DNA from: Burkholderiaceae bacterium
Lineage (GTDB): Bacteria > Pseudomonadota > Gammaproteobacteria > Burkholderiales > Burkholderiaceae_A
Direction: 5' to 3'
Length of the DNA stretch: 35,537 nucleotides
Assembly (NCBI GenBank): GCA_018401615.1
Contig: JAGYKN010000015.1
Span: 1 to 35,537 of the forward strand
Below the pieces are notes generated by a model that saw only the letters and a program-made list of their open reading frames with translations, had not been told where the DNA came from and searched no databases. Both the position numbers and the translations under genes were made by a program. Position 1 is the first letter of the stretch. The number at the start of each line of letters is the position of its first letter. This document shows, piece by piece, positions 8,515 through 16,193 of the stretch.

Positions 8515-9222
8515 TCAGGCCCCTAGCGGGCGAGGTGCAGCCAGCGACTGCAACGACGCGCTCGTGAGTTCTGCGAGGCGCTCAAGAAAATCAATCCCAA
8601 CATCCGGCGAGAATCGGCTTGCATCTGGTGCGCCAAAGACCAGAAGCCCAAAGCTCAATGGTGAGGCACCGACCCGCAACGGGAGAATGGCCACTGAACC
8701 GCCTGAGGTGGCATCTCGATCGGCGGGCGACAGGATTCCAATGGCAACTTGAGCCTGGTGGGCCTCCGCAGGCAGGCAGATCGGGCGCAGCAGACCGTCT
8801 GCTAAGGCGACTGCGGCGTCTGTCTCTGAGACCCGCCATGGATGGGTGTCTCGTGGTTGGCCTGCCCCCCAGATTGCAAGTGCGGCAGATGGAACCGCAA
8901 AGATTTTGGAGAGGCCCTTGGCCATTCCATCGGCCCGATGAACCGCCTCGGACGATTGCAGCAGCCCGCGGACCCAGAGCATCAGTTGATCATCCAGGCG
9001 CCGGTTGTCCTGGGCGTTGTGGACAAGGGACGCCATGCGAGTCTCAAGGGCCTTCACGCGTTCCCGAAGGACCAGCGCCTGTCTCTCGATCAGCGACACC
9101 GACCCGCCCGACTGACCGTGAGGGATGTTTAAATCGGCCAACAGATTGGGATGACGAACAAAGAAATCAGGGTCTGATTGCAAGAAGGCCACAACCCCCT
9201 TTTCGGTCACATCTGTGCTCAT
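8515..9222 (-). CDS. DUF484 family protein (GAF-like)
   Basis: 235 residues. The N-terminus VVAFLQSDPDFFVRHPNLLADLNIPHGQ is the family signature, followed by a short coiled coil (SLIERQALVLRERVKALETRM) and a GAF-like domain (about residues 85-225). The function is not established; the family is nearly always encoded between dapF and xerC. ATG 9222 forms an ATGA overlap with the dapF stop, which decides the start against the longer open frame. Confidence 0.9.
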   Translation of the reverse strand: MSTDVTEKGVVAFLQSDPDFFVRHPNLLADLNIPHGQSGGSVSLIERQALVLRERVKALETRMASLVHNAQDNRRLDDQLMLWVRGLLQSSEAVHRADGMAKGLSKIFAVPSAALAIWGAGQPRDTHPWRVSETDAAVALADGLLRPICLPAEAHQAQVAIGILSPADRDATSGGSVAILPLRVGASPLSFGLLVFGAPDASRFSPDVGIDFLERLAELTSASLQSLAAPRPLGA

Positions 9223-10088
9223 AGAGACCACACTCCTTCGTAGACTGTCACAGCGGGTCCAGTTAAAAAAACACCCGCAGAGGGGTCTCCAGACCATTGA
9301 ACATGCAAGAGGCCTCCGCGGGTCGAGACTGAGATGGGCGCGTCTGCTGTTAGACGCCCCTGCAAAATTCCAGAGACAACGGCAGCGCAGGCGCCGGTGC
9401 CACAAGAGAGTGTCTCGCCTGCACCACGCTCAAAGACACGCAGCCCGATGGATTGCTGGCCCGTCTGTTGAGCGTAGCCCGCATTGACCCGGTGGTGGGC
9501 TCGGGGATGCGACTCCAACCAGGGGCCGTCGCGGTCAACCGGGTGTTGTGAGAGGTCGCAGACCCACTCCACGAGGTGGGGGTTTCCCATCGAGACCGGG
9601 CAGAGCCAATGGCATTGGCCATCGTTGTCTAGGAGCCCGTAGACAGGGCAGGCCCCCGCCTGCCGAGTGGGCAGATCCTCAACATCAAAGGGCAGGTCCT
9701 CGGGTGCCCATCGCGCTGGCCCCATGTCAACGCTGATGTCACCAGAGGCTTCAATCCTGGGCAGGATGAGGCCCGCCTTGGTCTGAACACGAATCACCGG
9801 CCCCGGGGCGAGCCCCTTTTGAACAACATACCTTGCGAAACAACGCGCACCGTTGCCACACTGCTCCACCTCATGGCCGTCTGCGTTAAAAATTCGATAG
9901 ACAAAGTCAGCTTCTGGCGAGGGGGAGGCGGCAACCAGCAGGATCTGATCGGCGCCAATCCCAAATCGACGATCAGCCATGGCACGAAGCTGCTCCGGCT
10001 CCAAGACTGCTCGGGCCAGACCCGCGCGGGCATCGAGCACGATGAAATCGTTTCCCGCGCCGTGCATCTTCGTAAAAGGAATGTCCAT
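9219..10088 (-). CDS. dapF: Diaminopimelate epimerase
   Basis: 289 residues. It epimerises LL- to meso-diaminopimelate for lysine and peptidoglycan synthesis without a cofactor. The two catalytic cysteines are C77 in EQCGNGARCFARY and C229 in LSCGTGACA. MHGAGNDFIVLD is the family N-terminus. The start is ATG 10088 (MDIPFTKMHG); ATG 10103 is an in-frame alternative overlapping the lpxL stop by 8 bases. The protein is somewhat longer than E. coli DapF (274), with the extra residues mid-protein. Confidence 0.96.
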   Translation of the reverse strand: MDIPFTKMHGAGNDFIVLDARAGLARAVLEPEQLRAMADRRFGIGADQILLVAASPSPEADFVYRIFNADGHEVEQCGNGARCFARYVVQKGLAPGPVIRVQTKAGLILPRIEASGDISVDMGPARWAPEDLPFDVEDLPTRQAGACPVYGLLDNDGQCHWLCPVSMGNPHLVEWVCDLSQHPVDRDGPWLESHPRAHHRVNAGYAQQTGQQSIGLRVFERGAGETLSCGTGACAAVVSGILQGRLTADAPISVSTRGGLLHVQWSGDPSAGVFLTGPAVTVYEGVWSL

Positions 10089-10095
10089 GCCGGAA

Positions 10096-10962
10096 TTATC
10101 CATAGACCGACGGCGCGCCAGGCGGCTGGGTCTTAAAGCGTCGATGCGTCCAGAGATATTGGCTTGGGTTTTCCATGACCCGGGCCTCGATGAATCCATT
10201 CATCTTCTGGACAGCCACCTCGATGGGCTCACCTTTCTCATGCTGCCAAGGCGGATAAAAGCGCGCCTCATAGCCGGTCTCGGTCATGGTTGTGACCAGT
10301 GGCAACACGGCGGCACCGGTGAGCTGAGCCAGTCGAACCACACTGGTCACCGTGGCGGCAGGCTGGCCGAAAAAGGTTGCAAATATCGCGTCGCGGGCAC
10401 CGAAATCCATGTCCGGTAAAAAGTAGGCGGGTCGGCCGCGTCGGACCAGCCTGGCCAGACGGGCAATGCCATCGTTGCGGGGCAACAGCACTGGGGCATT
10501 GAATCGACTCCGAACCGACAGGACCCAGGCGTTTAGGCTCGGGCTCGGTTGGGTCGAATACATCGACACAATCTGGGCGCACAGCTGCAGTCGCACGCCA
10601 CCCGCATCGAGGCCAAGAAAGTGCGGGGCCAGCACAATCACGGGAGAGCCCTTGAGCGCTTCAAGCCGCCACTGCTCGGTGACCACCACCCACTCTTGTA
10701 GATGAGTCGCATCGCATTTGACCAGCCTGAATCGGTCGAAAAAGGCCCTCGCGTAATGCGCAAAGTGCTCCCGCACGATCAAGCGGCGTTGATCGGCCGT
10801 GAGGGCGGGCAGACAAAGGTCTAGGTTTCGAAGGGCAATCTTGCGTCGACGTGACACACCGTGAAACAACAGCCACCCAAGGGACCCCTCAATTCGCCGG
10901 CGCAGGCCATGCGGCAGCCCTGCGATGACGCCAGCAAGGCCAAGCCCAAGCCGAATCGCCAT
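10096..10962 (-). CDS. Lipid A lauroyl/myristoyl acyltransferase, second tandem copy
   Basis: 288 residues of the LpxL/LpxM/HtrB family, inner-membrane enzymes that add secondary acyl chains to lipid A. The HX4D catalytic motif is APHFLGLD, and YFLPDMDFGARDAIFATFFG and LWTHRRFKTQPPG are typical family segments. The N-terminal 30 residues are hydrophobic (membrane anchor). It begins one base after the preceding acyltransferase stop, so the pair is co-translated. Both members are 288 residues, which suggests tandem duplication with divergence, one for each secondary acyl position. Which is LpxL and which LpxM cannot be decided from sequence alone. Confidence 0.92.
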   Translation of the reverse strand: MAIRLGLGLAGVIAGLPHGLRRRIEGSLGWLLFHGVSRRRKIALRNLDLCLPALTADQRRLIVREHFAHYARAFFDRFRLVKCDATHLQEWVVVTEQWRLEALKGSPVIVLAPHFLGLDAGGVRLQLCAQIVSMYSTQPSPSLNAWVLSVRSRFNAPVLLPRNDGIARLARLVRRGRPAYFLPDMDFGARDAIFATFFGQPAATVTSVVRLAQLTGAAVLPLVTTMTETGYEARFYPPWQHEKGEPIEVAVQKMNGFIEARVMENPSQYLWTHRRFKTQPPGAPSVYG

Positions 10963-10963
10963 C

Positions 10964-11830
10964 TCACGCACGAACCGACCCTTTGTCTGCGGGTGCCTTG
11001 AATCGGTTGTAAGCCCAGAGATAGTCTGCCGGCGAGCGTGCGATGAGGGCTTCAATCTTCTGATTGAGCTGCAAGACCCATTGCTCAAGGTCGGCATCTG
11101 CCTTGATGCCCCCAGCTGGCACCCAAGGCTCAAGGGTGAGCCGCCACCCGTCAGGTGCTCTGAGTGCACTGGCCCAGACGATTCCCGCGCCTGTGGATTG
11201 GGCCAGCCGTATCGGAAGGGTCATGGTGTAGGCAGGCGTGCCAAAGAAAGATGACCAGATGCCGTCACCCTGCCCGGGCACCTGATCGGGCAGCATGCCC
11301 ACGGTCTCTCCCGCGCGCAGGCAGCGCATCAGTTGCCGCAGGCCACTGCCGTTGGCCGGGGCGGTCTTGACCACCGCGGTCGGCCTCAATGCCTGGAGCA
11401 GTCGCTCAAGCGTGGGGTGTCGAGAGGGGCGGTAGAGCACGGTCATTGGATGGCGGCGTCCGATTGCCCTGGGGGCCAATTCAAATGCCCCAAGGTGAGG
11501 CGTGAGGACCAAGGCGCCCTGGCCCGCAGAGACCAGCTCATCGAGACAGGACTGCCCCTGCATGGACATGGCATCAGCAGCGCGAGGGTCACACCAGATC
11601 TTGGGCAACTCTGCTGCCAAAAGGCCCGCCCGCCCGATCGCATTCAGAATAGAGGTGGGCTGGGTTAGAAGGCCCCCCGCCTGCAAGAAATCGTGGCCCC
11701 TGTGCCAGTTGGCGCGAAACTGCGACCGATATCTTGGAGAGGCCAGCCAGGTGGCCCACCCGAGCAGCAGACCGACTGCCCTGAGGACCCGCAGTGGCAT
11801 GAACGCCGCGATTTTGAACAAAGTCTGCAT
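10964..11830 (-). CDS. lpxL: Lipid A lauroyl/myristoyl acyltransferase, first tandem copy
   Basis: 288 residues, same family as the gene after it. Its catalytic motif is the HX4E form (TPHLGAFELAPR). MLPDQVPGQGDGIWSSFFGTPAYT is the family's substrate segment, and the protein ends in DYLWAYNRFKAP. An N-terminal membrane anchor lies at about residues 5-30. It heads the long leftward array towards slmA and is divergent from metK, 146 bases apart. The metK promoter -35 lies just inside its 5' coding end. Confidence 0.91.
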   Translation of the reverse strand: MQTLFKIAAFMPLRVLRAVGLLLGWATWLASPRYRSQFRANWHRGHDFLQAGGLLTQPTSILNAIGRAGLLAAELPKIWCDPRAADAMSMQGQSCLDELVSAGQGALVLTPHLGAFELAPRAIGRRHPMTVLYRPSRHPTLERLLQALRPTAVVKTAPANGSGLRQLMRCLRAGETVGMLPDQVPGQGDGIWSSFFGTPAYTMTLPIRLAQSTGAGIVWASALRAPDGWRLTLEPWVPAGGIKADADLEQWVLQLNQKIEALIARSPADYLWAYNRFKAPADKGSVRA

Positions 11831-11842
11831 AAGGTCTATAGT
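11814..11842 (+). promoter_or_regulatory. Sigma70-type promoter of metK
   Basis: TTGAAC (11814-11819) and TATAGT (11837-11842) are separated by exactly 17 bases. The expected start of transcription, about 7 bases downstream, falls at about 11849, the first base of the riboswitch P1 helix. That independent agreement is the main reason to trust it. The -35 overlaps the first codons of the divergent lpxL gene. Confidence 0.65.
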
Positions 11843-11848
11843 GACGCA

Positions 11849-11906
11849 ATCGCCGATTTAATCGACAACTTGCGGGGCGATCAGTGTCTCAAATACCGCT
11901 AAAGCG
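11849..11906 (+). promoter_or_regulatory. SAM-II-class riboswitch aptamer upstream of metK
   Basis: P1 is ATCGCC (11849-11854) with GGCGAT (11876-11881). The P1 loop starts GATTTAA (11855-11861) and ends TTGC two bases before the 3' arm of P1, as in SAM-II aptamers. Fifteen bases or so further on is the hallmark GCTAAA (11898-11903). CCGC (11896-11899) pairs with GCGG (11872-11875) to make the pseudoknot, continued by T-T and T-A as in the class. SAM-II folds bind S-adenosylmethionine and repress methionine genes; here the regulated gene is metK. SAM-V shares the same core and is not excluded. The class is best known in Alphaproteobacteria. Confidence 0.78.
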
Positions 11907-11976
11907 CATGCATGCAGGTCTCCTGTGTTCCACGCTATAAGCGGCTGCAAGGCCAACGCTATTCGAGGAGCCTCTC

Positions 11977-13140
11977 ATGCAAGCAAGCCATCTCTTTACC
12001 TCCGAATCCGTCTCCGAGGGTCACCCGGACAAGGTCGCAGACCAGATCTCGGACGCCATCTTAGACGCCATATTCGAGCAGGACCCCAGTGCCCGCGTGG
12101 CCGCCGAGACACTCTGCAACACCGGCCTTGTGGTGCTCGCAGGCGAGATCACCACCACGGCCAGCGTGGATTACATTCAAGTTGCCCGAGAAACCTTAAA
12201 GGGCATTGGCTACGACAACACCGACTACGGAATCGACTACCGAGGCTGCGCTGTCTTGGTGGCCTACGACAAGCAGAGTCCCGACATTGCCCAGGGGGTC
12301 AACAAGGCTCACGATGACAACCTAGACCAGGGTGCAGGCGATCAGGGCCTCATGTTTGGCTACGCCTGTGATGAGACCCCAACCCTCATGCCCGTTGCGA
12401 TTCATCTCTCGCACCGCCTCGTCGAGCGTCAATCCCTTCTGCGGCGAGACGGTCGATTGCCCTGGCTGCGGCCGGATGCCAAATCACAGGTCACGCTTCG
12501 CTACGAGAATGGCCGGCCCGTGGCCCTTGACACCGTGGTCTTGTCCACCCAACACGACTCAGAGATCGGGCTCGAGGCTCTCAGAGAGGCTGTGATCGAG
12601 GAGATCATCAAGCCCGTGCTTCCCAAGGAATTGCTCAAGGGTGATGTGAAGTTTCTGGTCAACCCGACCGGTCGCTTTGTGGTCGGGGGGCCCCAGGGCG
12701 ATTGCGGCCTCACGGGTCGCAAGATCATCGTCGACACATACGGCGGTGCCGCCCCTCATGGTGGTGGCGCGTTCTCGGGGAAAGACCCATCAAAGGTCGA
12801 TCGCTCTGCTGCCTATGCAGGACGGTATGTGGCCAAAAATATCGTCGCGGCCGGGTTGGCCAAGAAGGCCTTGATTCAGCTCAGCTACGCAATCGGGGTG
12901 GCCCAGCCCACCTCCATCATGGTGAGCACAGAGGGAACCGGCGTGGTCTCAGACGAACGAATCGCCCAGGCTGTCAGGGAGGTCTTTGACTTGAGGCCAA
13001 AGGGCATCGTGCAGATGCTCGACCTCTTGCGGCCGATCTACCGCAAAACAGCAGCCTACGGCCATTTTGGCCGCGAGGAACCAGAATTCACCTGGGAACT
13101 GACAGATCGGGTGGAGGCCCTGCGCAGCCGCTGCCTCTGA
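11977..13140 (+). CDS. metK: S-adenosylmethionine synthetase
   Basis: 387 residues, normal length. It makes S-adenosylmethionine from methionine and ATP in the cytosol. Visible: [20 protein letters not shown] at the N-terminus, the ATP-binding [12 protein letters not shown], the P-loop-like [19 protein letters not shown], and the flexible loop region [10 protein letters not shown]. The start is ATG 11977 with GAGGAG six bases ahead. The leader carries a SAM-II-class aptamer, so the product probably represses its own synthesis. It is followed on the same strand by ahcY under a separate promoter and riboswitch. Confidence 0.97.
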   Translation: MQASHLFTSESVSEGHPDKVADQISDAILDAIFEQDPSARVAAETLCNTGLVVLAGEITTTASVDYIQVARETLKGIGYDNTDYGIDYRGCAVLVAYDKQSPDIAQGVNKAHDDNLDQGAGDQGLMFGYACDETPTLMPVAIHLSHRLVERQSLLRRDGRLPWLRPDAKSQVTLRYENGRPVALDTVVLSTQHDSEIGLEALREAVIEEIIKPVLPKELLKGDVKFLVNPTGRFVVGGPQGDCGLTGRKIIVDTYGGAAPHGGGAFSGKDPSKVDRSAAYAGRYVAKNIVAAGLAKKALIQLSYAIGVAQPTSIMVSTEGTGVVSDERIAQAVREVFDLRPKGIVQMLDLLRPIYRKTAAYGHFGREEPEFTWELTDRVEALRSRCL

Positions 13141-13182
13141 GGGGTCACTGAGGGGCCTCTGAGGAACCTCTGAGATAACCCT

Positions 13183-13200
13183 GCCGACAGGCATGTCGGC
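13183..13200 (+). terminator. Perfect hairpin after metK, possible terminator
   Basis: GCCGACA (13183-13189) and TGTCGGC (13194-13200) form a 7-bp perfect stem with a 4-base loop GGCA. It lies between the metK stop and the ahcY -35 box. No T-run follows, so intrinsic termination is uncertain; it may stabilise the metK 3' end. Confidence 0.35.
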
Positions 13201-13205
13201 GGCCC

Positions 13206-13234
13206 TTGACTGGGCGCTGCGCAACGGCGAGAAT
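13206..13234 (+). promoter_or_regulatory. Sigma70-type promoter of ahcY
   Basis: TTGACT (13206-13211) and GAGAAT (13229-13234) have a 17-base spacer. The -35 matches 5 of 6 consensus bases and the -10 matches 4 of 6. The predicted transcription start (about 13241) abuts the first base of the SAH aptamer (13242), which supports both calls. Confidence 0.6.
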
Positions 13235-13241
13235 CCCGATT

Positions 13242-13320
13242 GCCCAAGGAGCGCTGCGAGAGTCGATCTCCCAGGCTTGGGCAGCCGCTGTGGTCTTTGC
13301 GGCAGTTGAAACGGCGCTCG
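13242..13320 (+). promoter_or_regulatory. SAH riboswitch upstream of ahcY
   Basis: P1 is GCCCAAG (13242-13248) with CTTGGGC (13276-13282). Inside it is the conserved GAGCGCTGC (13249-13257) and a 4-bp hairpin GAGA/TCTC (13258-13261 with 13267-13270), followed by the conserved CCCAGG. A 5-bp hairpin GCCGC/GCGGC (13284-13288 with 13299-13303) follows. The pseudoknot is GAGCGC (13249-13254) with GCGCTC (13314-13319) inside the conserved AAACGGCGCTC. This matches the SAH riboswitch of Betaproteobacteria, which senses S-adenosylhomocysteine and turns on ahcY. GCGCTC can instead pair with GAGCGC at 13345-13350, which covers the ahcY Shine-Dalgarno. Confidence 0.92.
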
Positions 13321-13353
13321 CGACATCCACTTGAACCAAGAAAGGAGCGCGAG

Positions 13354-14756
13354 ATGAGCGCCGTTTTAAAAACACAAGGTAAAGAAGATTTTGTTGTGGC
13401 CGACCTCAGTCTGTCCGACTGGGGCCGCAAAGAGATCCGCATTGCAGAAACCGAGATGCCTGGCCTCATGGCCATTCGTCAGGAGTTTGCATCCAAGCAA
13501 CCCCTCAAAGGGGCCCGCATCACTGGGTCTCTGCACATGACCATTCAGACGGCCGTGCTCATCGAGACGCTCACAGCGCTCGGTGCCGAGGTTCGGTGGG
13601 CATCGTGCAATATTTTTTCCACGCAAGACCACGCAGCGGCGGCCGTTGCCGTCTCCGGCGTTCCCGTCTTTGCCCACAAGGGTGAGACCCTTGCCCAGTA
13701 CTGGGATTACACCCATCGCATATTCGACTGGGTCGATGGCAAGCCAAGCAACATGATCCTCGACGATGGCGGCGACGCGACTCTGCTGCTCCACCTGGGC
13801 GCCAATGCTGCCCGAGACCCCAGCGTGCTCGGAGAACCCAGCAGTGAGGAAGAGACCTGCCTGTTTGAATCGATCCGTCGCCAGCTCGCGACAGACCCAG
13901 GCTTTTATCAGCGCAATCTAGATGCCGTGGTTGGGGTCACCGAGGAGACCACCACTGGCGTGCATCGCCTCAACGAGATGTCTGCCAAGGGCACGCTGGC
14001 GTTTCGAGCCATCAACGTCAATGACTCCGTGACCAAGAGCAAGTTTGACAATCTCTATGGCTGCCGCGAGTCCCTCGTCGATGCAATCAAGCGCGCCACC
14101 GACGTGATGATCGCGGGCAAGGTGGCGGTCGTGGCTGGCTATGGTGACGTTGGCAAGGGCTCCGCCCAGGCCCTTCGGGCACTCTCAGCCCAGGTCTGGG
14201 TCACTGAGATCGACCCATCTGCGCCCTTCAGGCCGCCATGGAGGGCTACAAGGTGGTCACCATGGATCACGCCTCGGACAAGGCCGATATCTTGTCACCG
14301 CCACTGGCAACAAGGACGTCATCACCCATGCCCACATGGCCAAAGATGAAGGACCAGGCCATCTGCAACATCGGGCACTTCGACAACGGTGACGACGGGC
14401 AGCCCTGTGCTGCAAGTGGGAGGAGACTGCCTCAGGTGGATCACGTGATTTTCCTCGACGGCAAACGCATCATCCTGTTGGCACAGGGTCGGCTGTGAAC
14501 CTGGGCTGCGGCACTGGCCACCCCAGTTTTGTCATGAGTTCGTCGTTTGCAAACCAGGTGATTGCTCAGGGATCGAGCTCTTCGCCATCAGAAGGACTAC
14601 GAGAAGGGCAATCTATGCTGCCCAAGCACCTCGAGAAGGTTGCACGGCTTCACCTCACCAAGATTGGCGCCATGCTCACTGAGCTCACCCCAGCAGGCCA
14701 GCTACATTGGCGTTCGGCAGGAAGGCCCCTACAAGCCCAGCGCCTACCGTTACTGA
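13354..14756 (+). pseudogene. ahcY: S-adenosylhomocysteine hydrolase, frameshifted in its 3' third
   Basis: AhcY splits S-adenosylhomocysteine into adenosine and homocysteine, using bound NAD. ATG 13354 has AGGAG six bases ahead. Codons 1-287 are intact and include [39 protein letters not shown] and the NAD motif GYGDVGKG (about residues 261-268). At about 14215 one C is missing (GAC CC- ATC TGC), and at least nine further 1-3 base indels follow: a missing T near 14292, an extra A near 14343, a lost codon near 14363, a missing G near 14495 that creates TGA, and others to 14700. Yet the frames still spell [46 protein letters not shown] and [11 protein letters not shown] to the normal stop. The pattern suggests bad consensus sequence rather than true decay. 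Confidence 0.93.
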
Positions 14757-14765
14757 TCGAGGGCC

Positions 14766-15611
14766 ATCGAGCTTAGCTCTCGAGTTCTTTTTCCGCCCAA
14801 GAGCGCTGAGGCTCAGGATCACCTTCGGGGAGACGGTTCGCCGACTCTCCGAGGCCGTTGGTCCTCGATATGGCTCTGTTACCTATGGCGCAGGCGGCTC
14901 AACGCGAGGGCACGTTTGCAACCGTTGCCCAACTCCAGCCCTTGTTGCCCAGCGTCGTGCCGCATGTGTCTTGCATCGGTGCGAGCTAGTCCACCATGCA
15001 GTTGCTGGGCAGAGGGCTACCGCAGCAAAAGTAATTCCATAAGGTGGTGGCACTGAGGACCTGCCCTCAGGGTATGGCTGGTCTGAGGGTTTGCCCATGA
15101 TCGACCTGTCTGGATTCATCCGCGATCGCTTCGGGGATGACTGATCGAGGTGGCCGCCTACCCGGAGATCCACTTGCGCGCTTCGGCGCAAGACGACCTT
15201 CGCTGCTTCGTTGAAAAAGTCAAGGCCGGCGCTTACAGGCGCAATCACCCAGCATTTCTACAACACGGATGCCTACTTTCGATTTGTAGACGATGTTCAT
15301 GCCTGGGGGTGGACATCCGATTGTTCCAGGCATCATGCCCATCACAAATCATGGCCAGTTGGCACGCTTTCCAGATGCCAGCGGCGCCGAGATCCCCTGC
15401 TGGATCAGACAATCGGCTCATTGGCTACATGGCGACGACATGGCTCGATACGAGCCTTCGGCCAATCCGTATCACTGACCTCGTCGATCAACTCATGACC
15501 GCCGGGGTCCCTGGGCCTTCATTTCTAATTCGCGAATCGGGCCAGGAACCCACCCCGGCCATCACGCAGGCCCTTCACCTCGATGGTCGAACTCACCTGG
15601 GCTTCAGTGAT
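14766..15611 (+). pseudogene. metF: 5,10-methylenetetrahydrofolate reductase, shattered by indels
   Basis: No open frame spans it, but pieces in all three frames line up in order with MetF: IELS-LEFF and PPKSAEAQDHL at the start, VTYGAGGSTR, EGTFATVAQLQPLLPSVVPHVSCIGA, DLPSGYGWSEG, EVAAYPEIHLRASAQDDL, CFVEKVKAGA, AITQHFYNTDAYFRFVDD, IVPGIMPITNHGQLARF and IRAFGQS, then GVPG near the end. MetF reduces methylene-THF to methyl-THF for methionine synthesis and commonly follows ahcY. The start codon itself seems lost and the stop is uncertain; both ends are approximate. Conserved residues are well kept between breaks, as in neighbouring ahcY. Confidence 0.87.
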
Positions 15612-16154
15612 CAGCCAATCGAGACGCAGATCGTGAGGCTCTGCAAAAGCTTAAGTCCAGGCGCCCAGCCCAGCACACCCCCACCAGATCTGGGCGGGGT
15701 GCCCAGCGGTGTCAGCCGCTGGGTTCGGATCGTAAAAGCCCTTCTGGCACCCAGGCGGTGGCCCGCCTGATCCACAGCCACACATGGCACCACCCAGCAA
15801 TCCGAGCGAATTCTTGCAGACTTATGTAGGCAGCCCCATGTCCGGGCGCAAGGCCTGTCTCTGGCCAGGCCGCAAAAACAACCTCAGCCTGCGGCCCCTG
15901 AACAACCGGCAGCCCCACTGGCAATCTAGCCTCGCGCCAGCTGCCACAGCGGCCGCAGATCGGGCTCAGCCCGCCATGGCAAGAAGACCACAGAATGCGC
16001 CGCCAGCCCCGCTCGAGAGCCAATTGGGCAGCCTTTCTGACATCTCTGCCGAGGCCTGCTGATGTCGAGACGGGTCCATCGATTGACGCGTCTCAAGCGC
16101 CTGGCGACGAATAACGGCCTTGATTGCAACAGCTTTGGCTCTAGAACTCGACAT
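15525..16154 (-). pseudogene. 5-formyltetrahydrofolate cyclo-ligase, frameshifted
   Basis: Minus-strand fragments in successive frames match the family: AIKAVIRRQALETRQSMDPS at the N-terminus (ATG 16154), WRAEPDLRPLWQLAR, LPVVQGPQAEVVFAAW, VPCVAVDQAGHRLG followed by a broken GGGFYDRT segment, and EPHDLRLDWLITEAQVSSTIEV near the C-terminus. The enzyme converts 5-formyl-THF to methenyl-THF with ATP. Several small indels break it between about 16040 and 15640; the first about 110 bases look intact. The 3' limit is approximate and runs antisense to the end of metF. It is divergent from the slt gene by 39 bases. Confidence 0.85.
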
Positions 16155-16193
16155 ATCTTTCGATTCTTAAACAACACAGGCTATCGTAGACCG

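Noticed and set aside
11906-11915. Palindrome GCATGCATGC as an operator in the metK leader
   Set aside because: It is short, lies immediately after the aptamer, and no regulator binding such a site is evident.
14200-14230. Programmed ribosomal frameshift in ahcY
   Set aside because: There is no slippery heptamer or downstream pseudoknot at the first break, ahcY is not known to use frameshifting, and many further indels follow.
14757-15770. Novel short ORFs downstream of ahcY (for example open frames at 14707-15042 and 15150-15770)
   Set aside because: Their translations line up piecewise with MetF once small indels are allowed, so they are fragments and frame shadows of one gene.
16155-16193. 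6S RNA near the 5-formyl-THF cyclo-ligase gene, as in gammaproteobacteria
   Set aside because: Only 39 bases separate the cyclo-ligase and slt starts, far too short for 6S RNA.
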